The notes under the pieces: generated by a model | Seen by the model: only the letters and a program-made list of their open reading frames with translations | Databases searched by the model: none | What the model was told of the DNA's origin: nothing | Program-made: the position numbers and the translations under genes | Assembly: GCA_030824495.1 (NCBI GenBank) | Contig: JAVBXP010000036.1 | Location: forward strand, 1 to 39,692 | DNA from: a bacterium | Lineage (GTDB): Bacteria > Pseudomonadota > Alphaproteobacteria > Caulobacterales > Caulobacteraceae | Length of the DNA stretch: 39,692 bases | Direction of reading: 5' to 3' | In this document: in pieces, positions 25,975-33,530 of the stretch | How positions within the stretch are numbered: position 1 is the first letter of the stretch | Layout: the number at the start of each line of letters is the position of its first letter

Positions 25975-26021
25975 CGGCGAAAGCTGCGGGTTCGGTCCGG
26001 CCGCGTTCCAGGCCCCAAACG

Positions 26022-26055
26022 AAAAACGGCGGCCGTGTCTCCACGGCCGCCGTTT
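26022..26055 (-). terminator. Intrinsic terminator of rplS
   Basis: Perfect 14-bp stem (26024-26037 paired with 26042-26055) with a four-base loop. In the minus sense the stem ends in a run of Ts (from the As at 26022-26026), giving a classic rho-independent terminator 23 bases past the rplS stop. On the plus strand the tail is poor in T but the hairpin could also slow SHOCT-gene transcription. Confidence 0.85.
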
Positions 26056-26077
26056 GAATATCAGGCTTGAGGAAGGC

Positions 26078-26485
26078 TTAGCCTTCCGAAGCTTCGCTCG
26101 CCGCCGCGGCGGTCTTGGAGCCGGGGGTCTGCTGACGTTCGGCGATCCGGGCCGACTTCCCGCGACGGTCGCGCAGGTAGTACAGCTTCGCGCGACGAAC
26201 GACGCCGCGACGCTTCACTTCGATGGAGTCGATGTTCGGGGAGTGGAGCGGGAACACGCGTTCCACGCCTTCGCCGAACGAAATCTTGCGGACGGTGAAG
26301 CTCTCGTTGATGCCGCCGCCTTGACGGGCGATGCAGACGCCTTCGTAGGCCTGGACGCGCTCGCGCTCGCCTTCCTTGATCTTCACGTTGACGCGGAGCG
26401 TGTCGCCCGGCTGGAAGTCAGGGATCGCGCGGGTGGCGATCAGGCGATCGGCTTCTTCTTTTTCGAGCTGCTGAATGATGTTCAT
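26078..26485 (-). CDS. rplS: 50S ribosomal protein L19
   Basis: 135 aa. The sequence starts [15 protein letters not shown] and contains the L19 core [71 protein letters not shown], split over two segments as expected. L19 lies at the 30S-50S interface. The C-terminal extension ([18 protein letters not shown]) is a mild alphaproteobacterial feature. It follows trmD by 45 bases, the usual arrangement, and ends at a strong terminator. Confidence 0.97.
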   Translation of the reverse strand: MNIIQQLEKEEADRLIATRAIPDFQPGDTLRVNVKIKEGERERVQAYEGVCIARQGGGINESFTVRKISFGEGVERVFPLHSPNIDSIEVKRRGVVRRAKLYYLRDRRGKSARIAERQQTPGSKTAAAASEASEG

Positions 26486-26530
26486 GGTCGTCTAGTCCTT
26501 GTTCACTGGGCTTTACTCGCCCTTTGCCTG

Positions 26531-27223
26531 TTATTTGGCGGATCGCTGCGCCCAGAGGTCTGGCCGTCGCTCCCGCGTCGCATCTTCCCGCTGCGCTTCG
26601 CGCCACTTCCGCACTTGGGCGTGGTGGCCGCTCAGCAGCACTTCGGGAATCTCAAGCCCCTCGAATTCCCGCGGTCGCGTGTACTGCGGATGTTCCAGAA
26701 GCCCGTCCTCGAAACTCTCTTCACTCAAGCTCGCAGCCTGGCCGAGGACGCCGGGCACGAGCCTTACGCACGCTTCGATCGTCACCAGCGCCGCAGCTTC
26801 GCCACCGGCGAGCACCGCATCGCCGACGGCGATTTCCTCGAACCCGCGGCTGTCGAGCACCCGCTGGTCCACCCCTTCGAACCGGCCGGCCAGGACGATC
26901 AGTCCAGGCCCGTCAGCCCACTCTCGAACGCGCGCCTGGGTCAGGGGTCTGCCCCGTGCGCTCATGTACAAAAGCGGCCGTCCCCGACGGTCCACGCTAT
27001 CCAGCGCAGCCGCGATGACGTCCGCTCGCATTACCTGTCCCGGGCCGCCACCCGCAGGGGTGTCGTCGAGGAAGCCGCGCTTATCCTTGGAAAAGCCCCG
27101 AATGTCCACTGTTTCCAATGTCCAAAGCCCGTGCTCGCGCCAGGCGGTGCCGATCAGGGACACGCCGAGAGGCCCCGGAAAGGCCTCGGGAAACATGGTC
27201 AGGACGGTGGCGTCAAAGCTCAT
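26531..27223 (-). CDS. trmD: tRNA (guanine-N1)-methyltransferase
   Basis: 230-aa SPOUT-class enzyme that methylates G37 next to the anticodon using S-adenosylmethionine, preventing +1 frameshifting. Recognisable blocks are [41 protein letters not shown], the trefoil-knot segment [20 protein letters not shown] and [22 protein letters not shown] 27223 ([12 protein letters not shown]) matches the family start; an upstream GTG at 27283 is less likely. It diverges from tesB across 136 bases, so it has its own promoter and is not continuous with rimM. Confidence 0.96.
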   Translation of the reverse strand: MSFDATVLTMFPEAFPGPLGVSLIGTAWREHGLWTLETVDIRGFSKDKRGFLDDTPAGGGPGQVMRADVIAAALDSVDRRGRPLLYMSARGRPLTQARVREWADGPGLIVLAGRFEGVDQRVLDSRGFEEIAVGDAVLAGGEAAALVTIEACVRLVPGVLGQAASLSEESFEDGLLEHPQYTRPREFEGLEIPEVLLSGHHAQVRKWREAQREDATRERRPDLWAQRSAK

Positions 27224-27359
27224 GAGGCGGCTTGTGGACGAAGTGACGCAGGTTTTCCATCCTCGCGCGCGGCCGAACGCCACTATGCCGCGCCTTGCCG
27301 ACTGGAGAGCAAGGGATTAAGCCAAGTCCTTTCGCAGTTGCAGCATTTTTAGAGACCCC

Positions 27360-28220
27360 ATGGAAACGCCGGAAATTCTCGTCGAAACCCTCGCCCTCGA
27401 ACGCATCGAGGTGAATCTCTTCCGTGGTGTTTCCCCTGAGGACGGCCCCGGCCGGATTTTCGGCGGCCAAGTGATCGCCCAGTCGCTGCTGGCGGCCTAT
27501 GAGACGGTCGAAGACCGGATCTGCCATTCCCTGCACTGCTATTTCATCCGTCCGGGCGATCCGCGCATCCCGATCCTGTTCGAGGTCGACCGCTCGCGCG
27601 ATGGCGGCACCTTCACCACCCGCCGCGTGATCGCAGTCCAGAACGGCAAGCAGATCTTCAATCTCGCCGCCTCGTTCCAGGTGGCCGAGGAGGGTTTCGA
27701 GCACCAGGCCCCGATGCCCGACGTTCCGGGTCCGGAGACCTACGCCGCCGAGGCCGACGCCCAGAAGGCGAAGATGCTGGAAAACGCGTCTGAAGAGATG
27801 CGCCGGATGATGAACCGGCCGCGTCCGATCGAGATGCTGGGTCGCGACAACTATGGCTTTGGCCGCAAGCCCAAGCCGGGCGAACCCAAGAGCGACACCT
27901 GGATGCGGGCCGTGGCGCCGATCGGCGACGAAGCGCGCATGCACCAGGTGATCTTGGCCTACGCGTCCGACATGAACCTGCTGTCGACGGCGATGCGGCC
28001 GCACGGCGTGGCCTGGCAGACGCCGGGTCTGCAATCGGCCAGCCTCGACCACGCCATGTGGTTCCACAAGCCGTCGAACTTCAACGACTGGCACCTCTAT
28101 ACCCAAGACAGTCCCAGCGCTTCGGGCGGTCGCGGCTTCGTGCGCGGCGCGATCTATGACGCCAAGGGCGAGCTGGTCGCCTCGGTGGCCCAAGAAGGCC
28201 TGATGCGCTTGAAGAAGTAG
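27360..28220 (+). CDS. tesB: Acyl-CoA thioesterase II
   Basis: 286-aa double-hotdog thioesterase hydrolysing medium- and long-chain acyl-CoA. The N-terminal signature FRGVSPEDGPGRIFGGQVIAQSLLAA and HSLHCYFIRPGDP are typical. The active-site residues are D230 (SLDHAMWFH), the Ser/Thr-rich QDSPSASGGRG (around S253), and Q278 (VAQEGLMR). Length matches E. coli TesB. No strong ribosome-binding site precedes ATG 27360. It sits on the opposite strand between rimM and trmD. Confidence 0.95.
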   Translation: METPEILVETLALERIEVNLFRGVSPEDGPGRIFGGQVIAQSLLAAYETVEDRICHSLHCYFIRPGDPRIPILFEVDRSRDGGTFTTRRVIAVQNGKQIFNLAASFQVAEEGFEHQAPMPDVPGPETYAAEADAQKAKMLENASEEMRRMMNRPRPIEMLGRDNYGFGRKPKPGEPKSDTWMRAVAPIGDEARMHQVILAYASDMNLLSTAMRPHGVAWQTPGLQSASLDHAMWFHKPSNFNDWHLYTQDSPSASGGRGFVRGAIYDAKGELVASVAQEGLMRLKK

Positions 28221-28227
28221 CCGGCGC

Positions 28228-28250
28228 GCCGGCCTCGTTGAGGGGCCGGC
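28228..28250. terminator. GC-rich hairpin downstream of tesB
   Basis: GCCGGCC (28228-28234) pairs with GGCCGGC (28244-28250) over a nine-base loop, seven bases after the tesB stop. There is no T-run, so it is a terminator candidate only, and the following small gene could instead be transcribed through it. Confidence 0.35.
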
Positions 28251-28297
28251 CACCGATCGTGTAGAGCGCCGAGGGCGCGAGGGTGTAATCTGTCCTG

Positions 28298-28492
28298 ATG
28301 GATGATCTGACGAGCGGCCAAATCGAGGCCTTGCGCGATCTGTCGCGTAAGCGGGACGGCGAGCCAGTGCCGTTCGTCAATATCGCCGACGCCCAAACTC
28401 TGACCGAGCTGGGCTTGGCCGAGCGCAGCCGCGAGGGCTGGAACATCACCCCAGCAGGGGCCGCTCTGCTGGCCCGGATGGCCGCCAGCTAA
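28298..28492 (+). CDS. Small hypothetical protein, 64 aa
   Basis: Short ORF with good alphaproteobacterial codon character: MDDLTSGQIEALRDLSRK, then a short strand, then TLTELGLAERSREGWNITPAGAALLARMAA. The C-terminal half resembles the helix-turn-wing of small DNA-binding proteins (L-x-x-L-G-L-A-x-R ... W-x-I-T-P-A-G), so it might be a mini winged-helix protein. No family is recognised with certainty. It is 77 bases after tesB on the same strand and has no close ribosome-binding site. Confidence 0.6.
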   Translation: MDDLTSGQIEALRDLSRKRDGEPVPFVNIADAQTLTELGLAERSREGWNITPAGAALLARMAAS

Positions 28493-28506
28493 GTCCACAC
28501 CCAATA

Positions 28507-28633
28507 CCGCTCCTCCCGGCGAAGGCCGGGATCCAGATGGAGTAGTTCAGATGTGGGTTCTGCAGGTTCCGAGCTGATCCAATCGACCGCGGACCCATGA
28601 GATCTGGGTCCCGGCTTTCGCCGGGATGAGCGG
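28507..28633. repeat. Palindromic repeat pair between convergent genes
   Basis: Left arm 28507-28538 and right arm 28602-28633 are inverted copies, matching at 29 of 32 positions. Each arm holds its own small hairpin of the type CCCGGC-NNNN-GCCGGG. The right arm shares a run of about 30 identical bases with 29269-29298. Located between the convergent 64-aa gene and rimM, it can act as a two-way terminator and looks like a dispersed intergenic repeat of the REP type. Confidence 0.7.
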
Positions 28634-28668
28634 GGGTGAGTTTACTCAATCCCAATCGAGCCTTGAGC

Positions 28669-29208
28669 TCAGTCCGCTTCCGGCATCGTAGGTTCGTCTT
28701 CGATCATCGTGGGCGGGGCGGCGATGACCTTGCCTTCGGCGATCCGTACGTGGGGCACGGCTTCGCGGGTGAAGGGCAGCCACCAGCTCGCGCCGACCTT
28801 CGGCTGGATTTCCAGCAGGTCGCCCGCTCCGAAGTCCTGGACTAACTTGACCTTGCCAAGCACTTCGCCGGCCTCAGTCTCGACGGTCAGGCCGATCAGG
28901 TCGGCGAGATAATACTCGTCTTCCTCAGGCTCGGGCAGGACGTCACGGGTGATGTAGAGCTTCAGGCCGCGCATGGCTTCGGCGCCGTTGCGATCGTCGA
29001 CACCCTTCAGGCGCGCGACGAGACCACCCTTTACCGGCCGAGCCGAGGCGATGACGACAGCGGGGCTCCCATCCTGCCGCAGCAGGTTGCGATAGCTGGC
29101 CAACGCCATTGGATCGGCGGTGAAGGTGGTGATCTTCAGTTCGCCGCGGACGCCATGGGCGCCCCCGATCTGAGCGACAAGAAGGAGATTGCGCGACTCG
29201 TCGCTCAT
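28669..29208 (-). CDS. rimM: Ribosome maturation factor RimM
   Basis: 179-aa protein that binds S19 and helps mature the 30S head and 16S rRNA 3' domain. N-terminal barrel: LLLVAQIGGAHGVRGELKITTFTADP, with the family GAHGVRGE motif. C-terminal PRC-barrel-like half: EDEYYLADLIGLTVETEAGEVLGKVKLVQDFGAGDLLEI and WWLPFTREAVPHV. Full length. It is the third gene of the ffh-rpsP-rimM block; a 98-base gap containing a palindromic repeat separates it from rpsP, and another copy lies downstream. Confidence 0.95.
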   Translation of the reverse strand: MSDESRNLLLVAQIGGAHGVRGELKITTFTADPMALASYRNLLRQDGSPAVVIASARPVKGGLVARLKGVDDRNGAEAMRGLKLYITRDVLPEPEEDEYYLADLIGLTVETEAGEVLGKVKLVQDFGAGDLLEIQPKVGASWWLPFTREAVPHVRIAEGKVIAAPPTMIEDEPTMPEAD

Positions 29209-29226
29209 GACCGTGGTTCCAAAACT

Positions 29227-29298
29227 CGCTCACCCCGGCCGTGGCCGGGGCCCAAACTATAGAGCCGCCTGGGTCCCGGCTTTCGCCGGGATGAGCGG
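29227..29298. repeat. Second copy of the palindromic repeat, between rpsP and rimM
   Basis: A left arm beginning CGCTCACCCCGGCC at 29227 and a right arm at 29269-29298 form a hairpin-prone element. The right arm is identical over about 30 bases to 28604-28633. It lies within the rpsP-rimM intergenic space, on the 5' side of rimM, so rimM is bracketed by the same repeat. Confidence 0.68.
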
Positions 29299-29306
29299 TA
29301 TCGGTA

Positions 29307-29849
29307 TTAGCCTTCGGTCTTTTCGGCGTCGGCCGGAGCGGCTTCTTCAGCAGCGGCCGGAGCTTCAGCGGCAGGAGCTTCTTCAGCGGCCGGAGCAGCT
29401 TCTTCAGCAGCCGGAGCTTCAGCAGCCGGAGCTTCGGCGGCGGGAGCTTCTTCGACGACGGGTTCCGGTTCCGGAGCCGGCTGAGCGGCGGCTTCGGCGG
29501 CGGCCGCGGCGCGGTCGGTTTCGCGTTGGGCGCGCTCTTCAGCACGTTCCTTGGCCTTTTGGCCGGGGACGGCCTTCTGCGGGTTGTTGCCGTGTTCCCA
29601 CTTCACCAGGCCGGCTTGGGCCAGGAAACGCGCAACGCGGTCGGTCGGCTGGGCGCCCTTGCCGATCCACTCTTGGATGCGCTCGATCTTCAGCGTCACG
29701 CGCGTCGGATCTTCCTTCTTCAGCATCGGGTTGTAGGACCCGACCTTTTCGATGAAGCGGCCGTCGCGGGGCGAGTGGCTGTCGGCGATGACGATCGAGT
29801 AGTAGGGGCGCTTCTTGGCGCCGCCACGGGCGAGGCGAATCTTGAGCAT
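29307..29849 (-). CDS. rpsP: 30S ribosomal protein S16 with long Ala/Glu-rich tail
   Basis: 180 aa. Residues 1-85 are a standard S16 ([49 protein letters not shown]). A basic linker follows (residues 93-113), then about 65 residues of acidic, alanine- and proline-rich sequence with repeated APAAE units (from about 134). The usual bacterial S16 is only 80-90 aa; longer tails occur in Caulobacterales, but this one is striking and likely disordered. It follows ffh by 20 bases. Confidence 0.95.
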   Translation of the reverse strand: MLKIRLARGGAKKRPYYSIVIADSHSPRDGRFIEKVGSYNPMLKKEDPTRVTLKIERIQEWIGKGAQPTDRVARFLAQAGLVKWEHGNNPQKAVPGQKAKERAEERAQRETDRAAAAAEAAAQPAPEPEPVVEEAPAAEAPAAEAPAAEEAAPAAEEAPAAEAPAAAEEAAPADAEKTEG

Positions 29850-29869
29850 GGGTTAGTCCTTTGTAAGCT

Positions 29870-31393
29870 CTAGGATTTCTTGAAGGGATTGAGGCCCGGC
29901 AAGCCGCCGAGGCCAGGAAGCTTCGGCAGGCCTGAGCCGAGGCCGGGCAGTCCGCCCGGTTGGCCGGCTAGCTTGCCGAGTTCTTCCAATTGCTTGGGAT
30001 CGGGCGCCGGCATCTTGCCGCCGCCCATGGCTTTCAAACGGTCCATGCCGCCGCCGCCCATCATGCCGGCCATGCGGGCGAAGCCCTTGCCGCCGTCGCG
30101 GCTCATCATCTTGAAGGCGTCGGCCATCTGTCGATGCTGCTTGAGCAGGCGGTTGACCTCGGCGACGTCGACGCCGGCGCCCTTGGCGATCCGGCGCTTG
30201 CGCGAGGCCTGCAGGATGTCGGGCTTCTTCCGCTCCTGCTTGGTCATCGAGGAGATGATGGCCTGCTGGCGGTCGAGGGTCTTGTCGGAGATGTTGGCTT
30301 CGGCGAGCTGCTTCTTGGCCTTCTGGACCCCGGGCAGCATGCCCATCAGCCCTTCCATGCCGCCCATCTTCTTCATCTGGGCGAACTGCTCGGACATCAT
30401 GTCGAGGTCGAACTGGCCCTTGGCCAGCTTCTTGGCCATGGCCTCGGTCTTGGCCACGTCCAGGTCCTGGGAGGCCTTCTCGACCAGGGCGACGACGTCG
30501 CCTTGTCCCAGGATCCGGCCCGCGACCCGGCGGGCGTCGAACACGTCCAGGCCGTCGATCTTTTCCGAAACGCCGAGGAACTTGATCGGCAGGCCGGTGA
30601 CCGCGCGCATGGACAGCGCTGCGCCGCCGCGGCCGTCGCCGTCGGCCCGCGTCAGCACCAGGCCGGTCAACGGCAGGCGTTCGTGGAAAGCCTTGGCGGT
30701 GCGAACCGCGTCCTGGCCGGTCAGGCTGTCGGCGACCAGCAGGGTCTCGGCCGGGTTCGCGATCTTCGCGATCTCGGCCGCCTCGTTCATCATCGCCTCA
30801 TCGAGCGTCGTGCGCCCGGCGGTGTCGAGGATGAGGACGTCGTAGCCTTGCAGACGCGCAGCGGACATGGCGCGCTTGGCGATGTCGGTGGCCGCCTGGC
30901 CCGCGACGATCGGCAGGCTCTCGACGCCGGCCTGGGTCGCCAGCAGGGCGAGCTGCTCCATGGCTGCGGGGCGGCGGGTGTCGAGCGAGGCCAGCAGGAC
31001 CTTCTTGCGGTCCTTGACGAGCTTCAGGGCCAGCTTGCCGGCGGTGGTGGTCTTGCCCGACCCCTGCAGGCCGGCCATCAGGATCACGGTCGGGGGATTG
31101 AGGGCGAGGTTCAAGCCCTCGGGCTCCTCGCCGCCCAGCATTTCGATCAGGCCGTCATAGGTGATCTTGACCACCTGGTCGGCGGGGCGAATCGAGCGGA
31201 TCACCTCTTCGCCGGCGGCCCGTTCCTTGGCCTTGGCGATGAACTCACGAACGACCGGCAGGGCGACGTCGGCCTCAAGCAGGGCGACACGCACCTCGCG
31301 CAGGGCTTCGTCGATGTCCTTTTCCGAGAGCACGCCCCGCCCGGAGAGGCGGTCGAATACCCCGGAAAGCCGATCTGTAAGTGCGTCGAACAC
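29870..31393 (-). CDS. ffh: Signal recognition particle protein Ffh (SRP54)
   Basis: 507-aa GTPase that binds signal peptides and 4.5S RNA, delivering membrane proteins to FtsY. N domain to about residue 90; G domain with GLQGSGKTT (108-116), LLASLDTRRPAA, DTAGRTT and the TRADGDGRGGAALS block; M domain rich in methionine (FDLDMMSEQFAQMKKMGGMEGLMGMLPG) and the RNA-binding KEQERKKPDILQASRKRRIAKGAG region. The C-terminus is a Gly/Pro/Leu-rich tail. The start is GTG 31393 with minus-sense AGGAG seven bases upstream. It leads the rpsP-rimM block. Confidence 0.96.
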   Translation of the reverse strand: MFDALTDRLSGVFDRLSGRGVLSEKDIDEALREVRVALLEADVALPVVREFIAKAKERAAGEEVIRSIRPADQVVKITYDGLIEMLGGEEPEGLNLALNPPTVILMAGLQGSGKTTTAGKLALKLVKDRKKVLLASLDTRRPAAMEQLALLATQAGVESLPIVAGQAATDIAKRAMSAARLQGYDVLILDTAGRTTLDEAMMNEAAEIAKIANPAETLLVADSLTGQDAVRTAKAFHERLPLTGLVLTRADGDGRGGAALSMRAVTGLPIKFLGVSEKIDGLDVFDARRVAGRILGQGDVVALVEKASQDLDVAKTEAMAKKLAKGQFDLDMMSEQFAQMKKMGGMEGLMGMLPGVQKAKKQLAEANISDKTLDRQQAIISSMTKQERKKPDILQASRKRRIAKGAGVDVAEVNRLLKQHRQMADAFKMMSRDGGKGFARMAGMMGGGGMDRLKAMGGGKMPAPDPKQLEELGKLAGQPGGLPGLGSGLPKLPGLGGLPGLNPFKKS

Positions 31394-31590
31394 GCGAGAC
31401 TCCTATCGGCCCAAACGCAATCGACCCCCGTGGACGATCACGTCGACGGGGGGCCTCTCCGCCCTCGTCCTGCATCCGTCGCAGGGGTCGTGGCGGTGGA
31501 GGGCGCGAATGCTATGCGCCAGAAGGGCGCGCTTATGCGCCTGTGGACGGATTAGGTCAAGGATTGAGCGTCCCAACCACACCCAGGCTC

Positions 31591-31635
31591 GGGACCCAAG
31601 CTGAGTTGCAGAACTTGACCTGCCGCTTGGGTCCC
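31591..31635. repeat. Inverted repeat, possible relative of the intergenic repeat family
   Basis: GGGACCCAAGC (31591-31601) and GCTTGGGTCCC (31625-31635) are perfect inverses around a 23-base spacer. The TGGGTCCC core and the nearby GGATGACGAG resemble the arms of the repeats flanking rimM, but the inner CCCGGC/GCCGGG hairpin is altered, so the relationship is tentative. Confidence 0.5.
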
Positions 31636-31682
31636 CCGGATCAGCCCGCGGCTGCCCGGAGGATGACGAGCGTGGGGCGCGC

Positions 31683-31711
31683 TTGACGAGCAACCAAAAG
31701 GTTGCCTATTG
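31683..31711 (+). promoter_or_regulatory. ArsR-gene promoter with operator between -35 and -10
   Basis: TTGACG (31683-31688) and CTATTG (31706-31711) are spaced by 17 bases, a good sigma-70-type promoter. Inside the spacer is the perfect palindrome GCAACC-AAAA-GGTTGC (31690-31705). A repressor bound there would block RNA polymerase. The predicted start point is at about 31718, so the mRNA would begin close to ATG 31720 with almost no leader. Confidence 0.72.
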
Positions 31712-31719
31712 TCGCCGCC

Positions 31720-32046
31720 ATGGATGACGTCTTCCGCGCCCTTGCCGATGAAAGCCGCCGCGCTCTGCTGGATGCGCTGTTCGCGCGCAACGGCCAGACC
31801 CTGGCCGAGCTGACCGCAGGCCTGCCGATGTCACGCCAGGCGGTCGCAAAGCATCTGGCCATCCTGGAAGGCGCCAATCTGGTCAGCGTCGTGCGGCGCG
31901 GCCGCGAGAAGCTGCACTATCTGAACCCCGTGCCGATCGGCGAGATCGTCCGCCGCTGGGTGGGCAAGTTCGAGGACGCGCGGTTGGACGCCCTGACCGA
32001 CTTCAAAGAGCAGATCGAAACCAAGCAGGAGAAGCGTCGTGCCTGA
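31720..32046 (+). CDS. ArsR/SmtB-type winged-helix regulator (SRPBCC-associated)
   Basis: 108 aa: DDVFRALADESRRALLDALFARNGQTLAELTAGLPMSRQAVAKHLAILEGANLVSVVRRGREKLHYLNP is a complete winged HTH. There are no metal-binding cysteine motifs of arsenic sensors, so it belongs to the non-metal ArsR group often paired with SRPBCC proteins. ATG 31720 is chosen by family length and promoter position; a few extra upstream codons are open. It overlaps the next gene by eight bases and is very likely autorepressed through the palindrome in its promoter. Confidence 0.92.
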   Translation: MDDVFRALADESRRALLDALFARNGQTLAELTAGLPMSRQAVAKHLAILEGANLVSVVRRGREKLHYLNPVPIGEIVRRWVGKFEDARLDALTDFKEQIETKQEKRRA

Positions 32047-32494
32047 GCGCGCCCCGAACTTCGTCTATGTCGTCTACATCGCCGCCAGTCCGGAGACGGT
32101 CTGGAACGCCCTGATCGAGCGCGACCTGACCAAGGCCTATTGGGAGCACTACAATGTCTCCGACTGGAAGCAGGGTTCGCCTTGGCGCCACGTGCGGCTT
32201 GACGAGAACGGCACGGTCGATCTGATCGGCACGGTGGTGGAGATCGATCCGCCCAGCCGTATGGTCATCACCTGGGGGACGCCCAGCGACCCGCAGGACG
32301 AGTCGCGGCACTCGAAGGTGACCTTCGATATTTCGCCGGTGGGTCCCAACGCCAAGCTGACCGTAACCCATAGCGATCTGGAAGCCGGGTCGGGGATGGC
32401 CAGCTGCATCGCCAAGGGCTGGCCAGCGGTGCTGTCCAACCTCAAGACCCTGCTGGAAACCGGGCGTACGATCGAAGGCGATCTCTGGGATTGA
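32039..32494 (+). CDS. SRPBCC (AHSA1-like) domain protein
   Basis: 151 aa with the START/Bet v1-like helix-grip fold: NFVYVVYIAASPETVWNALIERDLTKAYWEHYNVSDWKQGSPWRH at the start and KVTFDISPVGPNAKLTVTHSDLEAGSGMASCIAKGWPAVLSNLKTLLETG at the end, split here as two segments. AHSA1-like proteins bind hydrophobic ligands; the activity is unknown. The GTG 32039 start follows AGGAGAAG and overlaps the ArsR gene, so the two are translationally coupled and the ArsR protein probably controls it. Confidence 0.9.
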   Translation: MPERAPNFVYVVYIAASPETVWNALIERDLTKAYWEHYNVSDWKQGSPWRHVRLDENGTVDLIGTVVEIDPPSRMVITWGTPSDPQDESRHSKVTFDISPVGPNAKLTVTHSDLEAGSGMASCIAKGWPAVLSNLKTLLETGRTIEGDLWD

Positions 32495-32506
32495 GCGGGT
32501 TGGGAA

Positions 32507-32540
32507 GGCGTGGAGGGGCGTTTTCGCGCCCCTCCACGCC
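32507..32540. terminator. Perfect 14-bp hairpin between convergent genes
   Basis: Arms 32507-32520 and 32527-32540 are perfect inverses (GGCGTGGAGGGGCG type) around TTTTCG. It lies between the stops of the SRPBCC gene and the SH3-domain gene. No T-run follows on either side, but the stability and location suggest a bidirectional terminator. Confidence 0.62.
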
Positions 32541-32547
32541 ATGCTCC

Positions 32548-33366
32548 CTAGCTCTGCACGACCCATTCGCCGTTGCCGCCCTTGCAGGCGGTGTAGCGCT
32601 GGGTTTCCGGCGCGCCGCCTTGGGTGCGGATCGTCTGGTCGAAGGTGCGGCAGGTCTCGGCGCCCCCTGCATAGGTCTGGCCGTTGCTGACCGGCCGGAC
32701 AACGCTCTGGGCGACGTAGCCTATCGCCACGCCGTCGCGGCCCGCGAGGATCCAGTCACCGCCGCTGACGCGCGCCACGGCGTCGATGGTTTCGCCGGGG
32801 CGCAGCTTGCCGACCACCGGGGCGGAGGTCGAGGGGCCGCCGCGCAGATTGACGGTGTTGGCTGACTTGTAGCGGCCGCCGGCGGCGGCGTAGTTCGACA
32901 CCGGCTCGACACCGGCGGCGAACCGCATTCCGCTCATCGAAACCGGCGGATAGTTCGAGGATTGGCTGGTGCTGGTCGAGACCACCCGCACATCGCCAGA
33001 CGCGCCCGTCTGCGGGTTGCTCCAGCTTTGCGAGCCGCCGCGGTCCAGGGCGTTCTGGGCGGCGATCTGGGCCTTCTGCTGGTCGCTGCGCTGCATGCGG
33101 CAACCGACATAGGAGCCTGCGGCCGCGCCGGCCGCCGCGCCGAGCACGGTGCCGAGGCCGCGTTCATTCTTCGCGAGGTTGTTGCCGAGCACGCCGCCGA
33201 CCAAGCCGCCGATCACCGCGCCGCCGGTCTGTTTGTTGCCGCCGGCGTCACAGCCGAAAATCGAGGAGAGGGGATTGCCCTGGCGCATGGTCGGCTGGGC
33301 GTAGGCCGAGGCCGGAAGGGCGAGAGTCACGGCCAACAGGGCCGCGGTAAAATTAGATGGGCGCAT
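32548..33366 (-). CDS. Secreted glycine-zipper and SH3-domain protein
   Basis: 272 aa with a Sec signal peptide (MRPSNFTAALLAVTLALPASAYAQ). Residues about 45-90 form a glycine-zipper two-helix segment (GGAVIGGLVGGVLGNNLA, then GTVLGAAAGAAAGSYVG) common in outer-membrane-associated proteins. A bacterial SH3-type domain covers about residues 165-220 (TVNLRGGPSTSAPVVGKLRPGETI, GYVAQSVV). The C-terminal part has a paired-cysteine RTFD...CKGGNGEWVVQS. Probably an envelope protein binding peptidoglycan or another protein; the specific role is unknown. It stands alone, converging with SRPBCC. Confidence 0.82.
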   Translation of the reverse strand: MRPSNFTAALLAVTLALPASAYAQPTMRQGNPLSSIFGCDAGGNKQTGGAVIGGLVGGVLGNNLAKNERGLGTVLGAAAGAAAGSYVGCRMQRSDQQKAQIAAQNALDRGGSQSWSNPQTGASGDVRVVSTSTSQSSNYPPVSMSGMRFAAGVEPVSNYAAAGGRYKSANTVNLRGGPSTSAPVVGKLRPGETIDAVARVSGGDWILAGRDGVAIGYVAQSVVRPVSNGQTYAGGAETCRTFDQTIRTQGGAPETQRYTACKGGNGEWVVQS

Positions 33367-33530
33367 ATGTATTCCTGAACGAGACGAGGGCGCGTCGGGA
33401 CGAGCGCAACAAGCTTTGCTGGAAAATGCGCGCCAGCACCGTTTCGTTCCAGAGCTCCGCGTCCGCCAGCCCCATCACCATCTGTATCGTCCCGACGGCC
33501 GAGACGCAGACCCTGAAGCTGCACCGGCCA

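Larger units (their letters stand above)
31394..31719. other. 326-base intergenic region between ffh and the ArsR gene
   Basis: No gene is supported here on either strand; open frames present are compositionally poor. It holds the ffh ribosome-binding site at 31400-31404, an imperfect hairpin at 31425-31452 (11-base arms with one mismatch, six-base loop) that lies in the ffh 5' region, an inverted repeat GGGACCCAAGC/GCTTGGGTCCC at 31591-31635, and the ArsR promoter and operator at the right end. I saw no SRP RNA motif (GGAAGCAGC) in it. Confidence 0.6.

Noticed and set aside
29990..31555. Long open frame antisense to ffh
   Set aside because: Composition is rich in Gly/His/Asp/Leu with no recognisable motifs; ffh on the other strand is complete and unmistakable.
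31394..31719. SRP (4.5S) RNA gene near ffh
   Set aside because: The conserved GGAAGCAGC loop region is not present, and bacterial ffs is usually unlinked to ffh.
33367..33530. Possible gene fragment between the SH3 protein and LysR, including a plus-strand reading with PHHHLYRPDG that recalls amidohydrolase starts
   Set aside because: The run is short, has no start with a ribosome-binding site, and histidine repeats arise easily by chance; not enough to call a pseudogene.
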